This document shows positions 40,072 through 48,076 of a DNA stretch of 64,000 nucleotides, piece after piece (within the stretch, counting starts at the first letter, position 1; every line of letters begins with the position of its first letter). Source of the stretch: a virus; IMG/VR virus record IMGVR_UViG_3300045976_000088, positions 33,605-97,604 of that record. One strand, given 5' to 3'. A program made the position numbers and the translations under genes. The notes under the pieces were generated by a model. It was not told the origin of the DNA and made no database searches. It saw only the letters and a list, made by a program, of their open reading frames with translations.

Positions 40072-40491
40072 ATGTCGGCTTACAACAAGTTCAACGTCTT
40101 CGCGACGGACCTCACCAACGGGAAGCACAACTTCTCGTCGGACAGCATCAAGGTGATGCTCACCAACACCGCACCGGTCGCGACCAATGCGGTCAAGGCC
40201 GACATCACCGAAATCGCTGCAGGCAACGGCTACACCGCTGGCGGCAGCGCGACGACGATCACGAAGTCGAACAGCTCTGGCACCGAAAAGATCGTCGGCT
40301 CCAACGTGGTGTTCACCGCGACCGGCGCTGTCGGCCCGTTCCGCTACGCGGTGCTCTACAACGACACGCAGGCCAGCCCCGCCAAGCCGCTGATCGGCTG
40401 GTGGGACTATGGTTCGAGCATCAGCCTGGCGAACGGCGAGACGTTCACTGTCTCCTTCGACGCGACGAACGGCATCTTCCAGGTCGGTTGA
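40072..40491 (+). CDS. Beta-sandwich structural protein (decoration-like)
   Basis: A 139-aa protein: FNVFATDLTNGKHNF, then SIKVMLTN, a Gly/Thr-rich turn region, RYAVLYND and a closing FDATNGIFQVG strand. This is a known pattern of small phage structural proteins in the head region. The stop overlaps the next ATG (TGATG). A capsid-surface role is inferred. Confidence 0.6.
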   Translation: MSAYNKFNVFATDLTNGKHNFSSDSIKVMLTNTAPVATNAVKADITEIAAGNGYTAGGSATTITKSNSSGTEKIVGSNVVFTATGAVGPFRYAVLYNDTQASPAKPLIGWWDYGSSISLANGETFTVSFDATNGIFQVG

Positions 40492-42452
40492 TGCCGATGC
40501 CGCGCGGCCTGCGTATCGGGTTCCCGGGGCCGAAAGTGCTGCTTGCCAGCACCGCCATCGCGGTGCAGGTGCTGGCTCAGCAGTGTTCGCTCGGCCGCCA
40601 CTCTCTGCTGGGTGCAGCAGAGGGGCAGTATGCTTTTGGCGGCCAGGCGGTGCTGTTCAGCAAGGCGACCAGCACCGTACCCTACATCACGTGGGTGGAT
40701 TTCCCGGCGGCGCCCGTCTCCGGCGGCGAGAACAACAAGGGCTATTACCTCACGCTCGGGATCAAGAACGCCGGCGCGTTCAGCGACTGGGGCGTCACCT
40801 CACACGTGACGATCGGCGGCGTCGAGGTGGACAACTACCGCTGTTTGGTCAGCCCGCCGGCAGGGTCGTTCGATGCACTGGTTGGCGTGAAGTACCTGCG
40901 CGTGCAGGTGGGCGCGCTCACGGGCCTGTCGATCGGCACAACCTACCCGGTGTCGGTCACGGTCAACGGCACGGCGCCGGCCAACACGCTCAGCGGCGGC
41001 TACTACCTCGACCCGTTCGGCGAGCAGATCAGTTTCATGCCGGTCGCCGGCACGATTCTGGTGGTCGATCCCGTCAGCGGCAACAACGCCAACTCTGGCG
41101 CCTGGGGCTCGCCGCTCAAGGATCTCCAGACGTCGACTGGTAGCGCGGGCGCGTACCGCATCAACACCTCGGCCAATGGGACCGATGGCATCCACCCCGG
41201 CACGTTCATCGTTTGCCGCAGCGGAACGTCGACGACCACGGGCCTGAACAACCGCGGCGCCGACCTGTTTCGTATCACGGGCACGGCGCCGACGGGTGCC
41301 GTCGACCGCGGCCCCATCTGCTGCACTTCCTACCCCGGCGCGGCCGGCGCGAACAGCGAGGAGTGGTTCACGTGGGCCGGCCCGAGCGGCACCGGCGGCA
41401 TGTTCAATGGGAACGACAGCACGCGCGCGGTAGAGACCAGCACCAGCTTCGGCGGCTTTACTGGCTGGTGCCAATATATGTGGTTCAGCCGCGTGAAGGG
41501 GGCCGTCAATGCCGGCAGCGGCGCCGACGCGGGCCCGTTCAATGTGCAGAACCTCGGCCAGAACTGGCGCGTGATCGCGTGCGAGATGACCTGGCCCAGC
41601 ACCAACAGCAGCAGCCAGGCGCGCAGCGGCGGCGTGGAAGGCAGCCCGGTCAACAGCCGCTTCTACAGCAACTACATCCACGACATTTACGGCACCGGCG
41701 CAGAGGCCGACACCAACCACGGCTTCTACTTCGACGGTTTCAGCAGTGGCGTGGGTGACGTGGCCTACGGCAACATCGTCGCCTACAACTACATCTACAA
41801 CATCACCTTCGGCAACGGTGTCCAGTTCTACAACGGCGTCAACTCAAGCGACACGCTGCGCAGCAACACCGTTGCCTTCAACGTGATCGACACCGTGCAC
41901 AAGCACGGGGTCAACATCAGCAACCAGACGAGCTCGGTGCAGGTCTACAACAACCTGATCCTGCGCTCTGGTGAGTGTGGCGTCGAGATCCAGACCAGCG
42001 CCGCGTCAGGCACGAACTCGATCGTGGTCAGCAACAACACGATCTACGGCTGGGGCATGTCCGCGGCAAACGCCTTCGCGATCGCGCACACATCGACGAG
42101 CTCGGGCGGAACCATGCGCGCGGAGAACAACATCTGCATGCAGACGCCGAGCCATGCCGCCAACGGCTACACCTTCTTCACGCGAAACAGCACCGAGATC
42201 ACGCCAGCCAAGAACCGCTGGTACGATCCGAACGGCCTACTGACCGCCAAGCCGACCGAGGACACGACGGGAAGCTACGGAGATCCTGGCTTCTCGAACG
42301 CGGCCGGCGGTGACTTTAGCCTGGCGAACGGCAGCGCCTGCATCGATGCGGGCAACGCGCCGGCGGGTATCACTCGCGCGTGGGGCTTTGCGCTCAACGC
42401 GGCGCCACAGGGTAGCGCCAACGATCAAGGCGCCTTCGAGAGGGCTGCGTAA
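40491..42452 (+). CDS. Parallel beta-helix fibre or depolymerase-like protein
   Basis: A 653-aa protein. The N-terminal 160 residues are mixed beta. From about 185 an ILVVDPVSGNNANSGAWGSPLKDLQ motif opens a right-handed beta-helix like those of pectate-lyase-fold virion proteins: repeated N-rich rungs (IVAYNYIYNITFGNGVQFYN, NTVAFNVIDTVHKHGVNIS, VYNNLILRSGECGVEI). The end reads NDQGAFERA, a frequent terminus of this family. It sits among head genes, not tail fibres, so it may be a head fibre. Catalysis is not shown. Confidence 0.65.
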   Translation: MPMPRGLRIGFPGPKVLLASTAIAVQVLAQQCSLGRHSLLGAAEGQYAFGGQAVLFSKATSTVPYITWVDFPAAPVSGGENNKGYYLTLGIKNAGAFSDWGVTSHVTIGGVEVDNYRCLVSPPAGSFDALVGVKYLRVQVGALTGLSIGTTYPVSVTVNGTAPANTLSGGYYLDPFGEQISFMPVAGTILVVDPVSGNNANSGAWGSPLKDLQTSTGSAGAYRINTSANGTDGIHPGTFIVCRSGTSTTTGLNNRGADLFRITGTAPTGAVDRGPICCTSYPGAAGANSEEWFTWAGPSGTGGMFNGNDSTRAVETSTSFGGFTGWCQYMWFSRVKGAVNAGSGADAGPFNVQNLGQNWRVIACEMTWPSTNSSSQARSGGVEGSPVNSRFYSNYIHDIYGTGAEADTNHGFYFDGFSSGVGDVAYGNIVAYNYIYNITFGNGVQFYNGVNSSDTLRSNTVAFNVIDTVHKHGVNISNQTSSVQVYNNLILRSGECGVEIQTSAASGTNSIVVSNNTIYGWGMSAANAFAIAHTSTSSGGTMRAENNICMQTPSHAANGYTFFTRNSTEITPAKNRWYDPNGLLTAKPTEDTTGSYGDPGFSNAAGGDFSLANGSACIDAGNAPAGITRAWGFALNAAPQGSANDQGAFERAA

Positions 42453-44317
42453 TGGCCTGGCGCTCCGGCTCAGCTGGCAACCACGTCGGCAACGAAGTTT
42501 TCACCGTTGCCGCGCCCGCCGGGCTGGCCTCGAACGACATCCTGCTCGGCGGCCTGACCGACGACACCAACACCGCTACGCCTACGCCACCGTCGGGCTT
42601 CACGGCGTTGGCGTCGGCCGACCTGACCGGCCCCGACTCTCAGATCGTTCGTAGCTACTGGAAGCGCGCCGGTAGCTCTGAGCCGACGTCTTATAGCTGG
42701 CAGAGCAGCCAGGGCTACGTCGAAGTGGTGATGGGCGCCTGGTCAGGGCGCAGCACATCATCTTCGCCTGTGGCCGGCACCCCGCTGCAAAGCACGGTCT
42801 CTAACGCTTCAGGCGCTACGCTCTCTGTTCCGGGCGTCACCGCTTCGAGCGGTGACGATCTTGCGATCGTCGTCGGTCTCGATCAAACGGTGCAGACCGA
42901 CGTCTGGACCGTTGCTGGTCCTGATGGAACTTGGACGCTGCGCGAGATTTCCAGCCCAGGGCAGTGGGGAACGATTGCGCTGCTGACGAAGGATAACGTC
43001 AGCGCTGGAGCGACCGGCAACCTCAACGTCACCGTCACGCGATCCTCTGGCAGTGGCGGTGTCGGTGTCGGTGCGTTTGTGGTCCGCATCCCTTCGGCTG
43101 CCGGCAATGCCTACACGCTCACCGCGGCGGAAGGCTCGTTCTCGGTCACTCCGCAGACCACGAAGCTCCTGGCCGGCCACAAGTTGACCGCAGCCCAAGG
43201 CGCGATTTCCGTCACGCCGAAGACGACGCTGCTGGAGCACGGCTACCAGGTCGCCGCAGCTCAGGGATCGCTGGCAATTACGCCGAAGACCACCTCGTTG
43301 CTTGCGGGGCACACCGTCATTGCCGCCCAAGGAAACTACCAGGTCATGGGCTCGGCCGCTGTGGGCGATTACGCCGTCACCGCGAGCTCCGGCAGCTACT
43401 CGATCACGCCCGGCACCACGGTCTTCCAGCACGCCGCTGACCTGACGGCCGCAGAAGGCACGCTGTCGATTGCCGGCCACGCGGCGACACTCGGGGTCGG
43501 TCGTAAGCTGGCCGCGGCTCAGGGCGCCTTCGCCATCAGCGCGCAGACCACAAACCTGCTGGCGGCGCGGAATGTCGCTGCCGGACAAGGATCGCTCGCA
43601 GTCTCGGGTCAGGCAGCGACGCTGCTGCACGCCTACGACCTGACGGCAGCGCAAGGGACGTTCTCGATTTCCGGGCACGCCGCGACGCTGCTGCACGGCG
43701 ATGCCGTGGTGGCGGCGCTGGGTTCCTACAGCATCTTGGGGCAGGCATCCAGCCTGGTTCGAGCGCTCCGAGTGACCGCGGCGTCGGGTACGTTCGCTGT
43801 CGATGGTTTCAGCGCCACGCTGGCGCCTTCGAGCTCGCCAACCCTTGGCGCTGATACCGGCGCACTATCCGTGGCCGGCCAGGCCGCAATGCTTCTGCGC
43901 TCGGCTGACTTGGTGGCCGCGGCCGGGCCCTATGCGGTCTCCGGTCAGGCCGCTGGGTTTCAGCGCGGCTACCTCATGCCAGCTGGCGCTGACGCGATCG
44001 TCGTCACGGGTCTTCCGGCGCTACTGCGCCGTGGTGCCGCTGTCATGGCGAACCAGGGCGCCTATGCTGTTTCCGGCCGGGCGGCCAGCTTGTCGCAAGC
44101 TATCGGGCTTGCGGCCGGCTTCGGCTCCTACTCGATCAGCGGCTATGCGGCCGCGCTCGATGTGCCGCAGCACCTGCTGATGGCAAACGGCGGCCTCTAC
44201 AGGGTGACGGGCACCGTTGCGGGCCTGGCGATCGGCGGCGTGTCCTTGCCGGTGGCCCCCCCAGGGCGCTTCTTCACGCTCAAGAAGCATGATCGAAAAT
44301 TCACGCTGCGCCGCTAG
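42452..44317 (+). CDS. Repeat protein with about 17 copies of a 22-residue beta unit
   Basis: A 621-aa protein. The N-terminal 210 residues are a beta domain (NDILLGGLTDD, WSGRSTSS, GAFVVRI). From residue about 222 to 590 some 17 tandem repeats of 22 residues follow a pattern close to LTAAQGTFSISGHAATLLHG. The last residues are basic (FTLKKHDRKFTLRR). A repeat of two short strands suggests a beta solenoid or stacked hairpins forming a fibre. The start ATG overlaps the stop of the beta-helix protein, so the two may assemble together on the virion. Confidence 0.65.
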   Translation: MAWRSGSAGNHVGNEVFTVAAPAGLASNDILLGGLTDDTNTATPTPPSGFTALASADLTGPDSQIVRSYWKRAGSSEPTSYSWQSSQGYVEVVMGAWSGRSTSSSPVAGTPLQSTVSNASGATLSVPGVTASSGDDLAIVVGLDQTVQTDVWTVAGPDGTWTLREISSPGQWGTIALLTKDNVSAGATGNLNVTVTRSSGSGGVGVGAFVVRIPSAAGNAYTLTAAEGSFSVTPQTTKLLAGHKLTAAQGAISVTPKTTLLEHGYQVAAAQGSLAITPKTTSLLAGHTVIAAQGNYQVMGSAAVGDYAVTASSGSYSITPGTTVFQHAADLTAAEGTLSIAGHAATLGVGRKLAAAQGAFAISAQTTNLLAARNVAAGQGSLAVSGQAATLLHAYDLTAAQGTFSISGHAATLLHGDAVVAALGSYSILGQASSLVRALRVTAASGTFAVDGFSATLAPSSSPTLGADTGALSVAGQAAMLLRSADLVAAAGPYAVSGQAAGFQRGYLMPAGADAIVVTGLPALLRRGAAVMANQGAYAVSGRAASLSQAIGLAAGFGSYSISGYAAALDVPQHLLMANGGLYRVTGTVAGLAIGGVSLPVAPPGRFFTLKKHDRKFTLRR

Positions 44318-44335
44318 GCGCCATGGAGATTGACG

Positions 44336-45445
44336 GTGAGCATTGACGTTTCACTCGACGACGAAGTTCCTTGGAGCCAGAAGGACAAGGACGCCACTCC
44401 GAACTACTCGTTCGACCTGACGCCGCTGCTCGGCGGCGCCACGCTGTCCGGGTGCACGTGGGCTGTGACGCCGGCCGGCGGTGCGTCGGTCGTGCTGTCG
44501 TCGATCTCTGGCAATGTGGCAACGGTGCAGGTCACCGGTGGCGTGGTCAACAACTGGTACAGCCTGACCGCCACCTACACGACGTCTGACGGCCAGACCG
44601 ATCAGTTCACTTTCCGGCTGTTCATCGAGCCGGATGCGGAGACCGTGCCCCAGCTCGGCACGCTGCTGTTCCCGAACCGCTACACGGCTGTGGCGAACCT
44701 GCGCCGCGACCGTCTGATGTTGGCCGCAGCCACGGTGCTGCCGAACCTCGATCTCTCCGACGATTACATCTTCGGCATGCTGTCGGCGGCCGAGGCTGAG
44801 ATCGCGCGCCGGCTGCGCGTGCCGCTCGTGCCGACGAAGTTTTTCCCGCTGCAGCCCACCGACGACCAGATCAACGCCCTCAATGGCATGCCCTGGCAGA
44901 TCGATCCGGGCTACGACTACAGCGCGAACCAGTTCGCAGGCGACTCGTGGGGCTACATCAAGCTGCGCCACAAGCCGATCATCTCGATCGACCAGATCCA
45001 GTTCGCCTACCCGGCACCGCAGGCTGGCCTGTTCACGATCCCCAGCGACTGGATTCGCATCGACGCGAAGTACGGCACTCTGCAGCTGGTGCCGTCGGCC
45101 GTTACCCTGTCGGTACCACTGAGCTCGCTGATCATGCAGGCGATCGCCGGCGGCCGCACGATCCCCTTCATGATGCAGGTCACCTATACGGCTGGCCTGG
45201 CGAATGCGGCGGGCGACTTCCCTGAGCTCCTGGACGTGGTGCAGAAGCAGACCGTGCTGAAGATCATGGAGGATTGCTTCTTCCCGCAGTCCGGCTCGAT
45301 CAGCGCTGACGGCTTGTCGCAGAGCCTGAGCGTCAACATGGACAACTACCGCGACACGATCGACCGGATCATCGACGGCCCGAAGGGGGCGAACGGTGGC
45401 CTCATGTCGGCGATCCACGGCGTGCGTTCGATGACGCTGGGATGA
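44336..45445 (+). CDS. Head-tail connector-like protein with N-terminal Ig-like domain
   Basis: A 369-aa protein. GTG 44336 follows TGGAG with a 7-base spacer. Residues 15-100 are Ig-like (CTWAVTPAGGASVVLSS, YSLTATYTTSDGQTD). The rest is helical then beta: LRRDRLMLAAATVL, AEAEIARRLRV, and WGYIKLRHKPIISIDQIQF, the style of gp6-like head-tail adaptors. A DFPELLDVVQKQTVLKIMEDC helix ends it. It likely joins portal to tail; the adaptor call is from pattern and position. Confidence 0.55.
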   Translation: MSIDVSLDDEVPWSQKDKDATPNYSFDLTPLLGGATLSGCTWAVTPAGGASVVLSSISGNVATVQVTGGVVNNWYSLTATYTTSDGQTDQFTFRLFIEPDAETVPQLGTLLFPNRYTAVANLRRDRLMLAAATVLPNLDLSDDYIFGMLSAAEAEIARRLRVPLVPTKFFPLQPTDDQINALNGMPWQIDPGYDYSANQFAGDSWGYIKLRHKPIISIDQIQFAYPAPQAGLFTIPSDWIRIDAKYGTLQLVPSAVTLSVPLSSLIMQAIAGGRTIPFMMQVTYTAGLANAAGDFPELLDVVQKQTVLKIMEDCFFPQSGSISADGLSQSLSVNMDNYRDTIDRIIDGPKGANGGLMSAIHGVRSMTLG

Positions 45446-45448
45446 GCC

Positions 45449-46099
45449 ATGCAACTGAACCCGAACGCCTTCAACGCGCATCTCGCCAACATCGGCCAGC
45501 AGGTTTCTTGGCGGCAGAGCCACAACTGCCCCTGCATCAACCCGCACAGCGGTGCCGCCAAGCCGGGCTGCCCGGTGTGCGGCGGCCGCGGCCGGTTTTG
45601 GGATCCGTCCGTGGCTGGCGTGATCGGCATTGCGAACCAGCAGGTGCAAAAGCGCTGGGCGCAGATGGGTCGCTACGAGGCCGGCGATGCCGTGGTGACG
45701 GTGCCGGAGAACTCCGCGGTCTATGACGCCGGCCAGTTCGACCGCGTACTGATGCTCAACAGCACCGACCGCTTTTCGGTGTCTCTGATGCACGGCGCCT
45801 CGAACGAACGCCTGTACTACTCACTGCAGAGCGTCGATCGCGTGTTCTGGCTCACCAATGGCGGCCTGCCGCTGGTGGAGGGTGGCATCCCCACCGTTGC
45901 GGACAACGGCGTGCTCACGTGGAGCTCCGGCGAGCCGCCGGCTGGCATGACGTACACGATCGAAGGCTCGAAGTTCAGCGAGTATTTCGTCTTCGACTCG
46001 ATGCCGAGCGATCGCAACGAGCACAGCGGCGCGAGGCTGCCGCGCAAGATCGTGCTGCGTAACTTCGACCTGTATGGTCGAGCCGGCGACAACTCCTAG
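45449..46099 (+). CDS. Head-closure or tail-joining protein with Cys cluster
   Basis: A 216-aa protein. Residues 27-50 hold CPCINPHSGAAKPGCPVCGGRG, a four-cysteine zinc-ribbon type found in phage joining proteins. Beta strands follow (DAVVTVPENSAVYDAGQFDRVLML). The end is basic. It lies between the connector and an oppositely directed tail gene; the two stop codons overlap by four bases. Confidence 0.55.
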   Translation: MQLNPNAFNAHLANIGQQVSWRQSHNCPCINPHSGAAKPGCPVCGGRGRFWDPSVAGVIGIANQQVQKRWAQMGRYEAGDAVVTVPENSAVYDAGQFDRVLMLNSTDRFSVSLMHGASNERLYYSLQSVDRVFWLTNGGLPLVEGGIPTVADNGVLTWSSGEPPAGMTYTIEGSKFSEYFVFDSMPSDRNEHSGARLPRKIVLRNFDLYGRAGDNS

Positions 46100-46956
46100 C
46101 CGCCGCGCTTGATCGCTTCGGTGAAGGCCTGCTCGGCGAGCGGCCGCATCTCGTTGGAGATGTTCTCGGCGATGTGTAGGCCGGGCTGCGCAGGAACGAT
46201 CCAGCCCGAAGATCCTTCCATCATCGTGCGGAAGGTCATGTAGGTCGAATATCGCTTGCCGCCAGGCGTGCGGCTGTCGAAGCGCACCATGCCGGCGTAG
46301 CGATCGGTCTTGCCATGCGGGTTGGGTCCGAGCATGGCAGCCGGCAGCCGGCCGCCCCACTGGTACTGCTGCCGCGGCACCATGTAGTGCTGCCGCGTGT
46401 GGATGCTCGACGCGAACGGCCGCTGCTGCGCGGCCGCGCGCATGCCGAACTTGGGGCTGAGCTCGGTCACCTCGCCGCTCGGCCGGAAGCTGCCCGCTGG
46501 CGTCGTCACCTTGCTGGCAGAGAGCTGTGAAGCGGCGTCGTAAATCTGCTGCGGCATCGCCGGACCGAGCGCATCGTTGCCTGGGGTGTTGTGGCGAAAC
46601 GGGATCACCAGGAACCGGCGCCCGTCCTTGGTGGTGCGCACCTTCAGCGAGGTGTCGAGCATCTTCTTCAGGTCGCGCGCCGGGCGGCCGCTCTCGATCT
46701 CGCTGGCGTACTTGTAGTCGCTGAAGACGAGCCAGGCGAACGGCCCCGTCTGCTGCAGCTGAATCGATTCCATGTAGGCGGTCTTCTCGCCGCTCCAGAG
46801 CTTGGCCCGGTAGACGGCCTCCATCCAACGGACCTGTGTTTGCTGCGCGACGGCGCGCACCGCCTGCGCCAGCCTGGGCAGCACTTGCTCGTTGACTGCC
46901 GACGTGGCGCTATCCAGCACCACGTTCAGGTCGATTGAGATCCGAAACTCAGCCAT
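46096..46956 (-). CDS. Minus-strand tail completion-like protein
   Basis: A 286-aa product in the middle of the plus-strand structural block. The N-terminal helix pair (VLPRLAQAVRAVAQQTQVRWMEAVYRA), a SDYKYASEIESGRPARDLKKML segment and a C-terminal NEMRPLAEQAFTEAIKRGG helix resemble HK97 gp10/minor-tail completion proteins. It has its own leaderless promoter, back-to-back with that of the next gene. Reversed orientation is the oddity. The protein is otherwise well formed. Confidence 0.65.
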   Translation of the reverse strand: MAEFRISIDLNVVLDSATSAVNEQVLPRLAQAVRAVAQQTQVRWMEAVYRAKLWSGEKTAYMESIQLQQTGPFAWLVFSDYKYASEIESGRPARDLKKMLDTSLKVRTTKDGRRFLVIPFRHNTPGNDALGPAMPQQIYDAASQLSASKVTTPAGSFRPSGEVTELSPKFGMRAAAQQRPFASSIHTRQHYMVPRQQYQWGGRLPAAMLGPNPHGKTDRYAGMVRFDSRTPGGKRYSTYMTFRTMMEGSSGWIVPAQPGLHIAENISNEMRPLAEQAFTEAIKRGG

Positions 46957-46978
46957 GCCAGCAGGTTAGCGTCACGCG
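46957..46978 (-). promoter_or_regulatory. Leaderless-type promoter on minus strand
   Basis: Read on the minus strand: CGCGTGACG (46978-46970), hexamer TAACCT, C at -1, ATG at 46956 as +1. Same geometry as the plus-strand copies. Confidence 0.6.
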
Positions 46979-46983
46979 CCGGT

Positions 46984-47005
46984 GTCGTGACGCAACACTC
47001 GGAGC
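46984..47005 (+). promoter_or_regulatory. Leaderless-type promoter for tail operon
   Basis: Exact GTCGTGACG at 46984-46992, hexamer AACACT, C at -1, ATG 47006 at +1. Divergent from the minus-strand copy only 5 bases away. Confidence 0.6.
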
Positions 47006-47866
47006 ATGACGATTACCGCCCTTCGCCCGCTTGCTGCCGGGAACGCGCTGCGCGTTTTCCTGCAGCCGCCCGCTGGCGCGCTGGCTTGGCGGATCGTTCG
47101 GAAGGCCACCAACGACATCAGCGGCTTGAACGATCCGGGCGCTGCGCTGGTGTATGACGGCGACGACATCGCGCCGCTCGACTATTCGGTGCCGACGAAC
47201 GGCGTCACGTTCTACTACCAGGCCTTCTACTGGGATGGCGCCACCTGGACGCCCAGCAACGCGCTCAGCGGTCAGGCGGCGGCCACCTACTCCGACGGCA
47301 CCATCGACGTGCTGGAGCTCGTGCGCGAGCGCTTGGACTTCGGCATGCAGGCCGAGATCGCGGCGCAGCGCCTGGTGCCGCAGTCCGGGATCATCGAGGT
47401 GCTGACGGCGCCCCCGGTGTGGGAGAACACGAAGTGGCCCGTCGTCACGGTCCACATGCAGTCCGATTCGTCGCAGGGTCGCGCTCTCGGCGAGGTGATC
47501 GAGCCGGACGAGCAGGTCGACGGCGGTACCGGCTGGGATGAGATCGAGGGCTGGCTTTCCAGGGTGCAGCTGGCGATCGTCGGCTGGAGCCAGAACCCGG
47601 ACGAGCGCATCGAACTACGCAAGGCGGTGCGCCGCATCGTCGTGGCAAACCTCGCTGTCTTCGACGCGGCTGGCATGGTGCAGATCGACACCACGCAGCA
47701 GGACATTGACATGGTGAACGGGGAGTACCCGGCGCCTGTCTATCAGACCCTGTGCACCCTCACTTGCCAGGCCACGGTGCGCGTTGTCACCGGCCACGAC
47801 GATCCGGTCACCGACGTCACCGTCACCGCAACCGCAACCAACCTTTCACCAGGGGAATCCCCATGA
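47006..47866 (+). CDS. Tail terminator-like protein with N-terminal FN3-like domain
   Basis: A 286-aa protein. Residues 10-95 look like a fibronectin-type domain (AGNALRVFLQPPAG, AWRIVRKA, GVTFYYQAFYWDG). The body (IDVLELVRERLDFGMQAEIA, WPVVTVHMQSDSSQ, RVQLAIVGWSQNPDERIELRKAVRRI) fits the tail-terminator/neck fold that caps the tube and sheath and joins it to the head. It is followed by a small gene and the sheath, the usual order. Confidence 0.6.
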   Translation: MTITALRPLAAGNALRVFLQPPAGALAWRIVRKATNDISGLNDPGAALVYDGDDIAPLDYSVPTNGVTFYYQAFYWDGATWTPSNALSGQAAATYSDGTIDVLELVRERLDFGMQAEIAAQRLVPQSGIIEVLTAPPVWENTKWPVVTVHMQSDSSQGRALGEVIEPDEQVDGGTGWDEIEGWLSRVQLAIVGWSQNPDERIELRKAVRRIVVANLAVFDAAGMVQIDTTQQDIDMVNGEYPAPVYQTLCTLTCQATVRVVTGHDDPVTDVTVTATATNLSPGESP

Positions 47867-48066
47867 GCGACACCCAAGACCTGCCCACGGAATCCGAGCA
47901 GGAACTGACCGTTGAGGAGTTCTGCCGCCGCCTGTCGGTCACCGATCGGCGCGTCGAACTGCTCGGCGCCTTCCACTTCGACGAAAAGCGCAACGGCCGC
48001 GTCAAGGACACCGAGACGAACTTCCGCGCGCGCTTCGACGAGTTCGCCAACAAGCCCGTCAAGTAA
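47863..48066 (+). CDS. 67-aa acidic protein before sheath
   Basis: ATG 47863 overlaps the preceding stop; AGGGGAA lies 6 bases upstream. The product is acidic then basic (EQELTVEEFCRRLSVTDRRVELLGAFH) and helical. Its steady place between neck protein and sheath suggests a small assembly factor. Function unknown. Confidence 0.55.
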   Translation: MSDTQDLPTESEQELTVEEFCRRLSVTDRRVELLGAFHFDEKRNGRVKDTETNFRARFDEFANKPVK

Positions 48067-48076
48067 GGGGTAAGCC

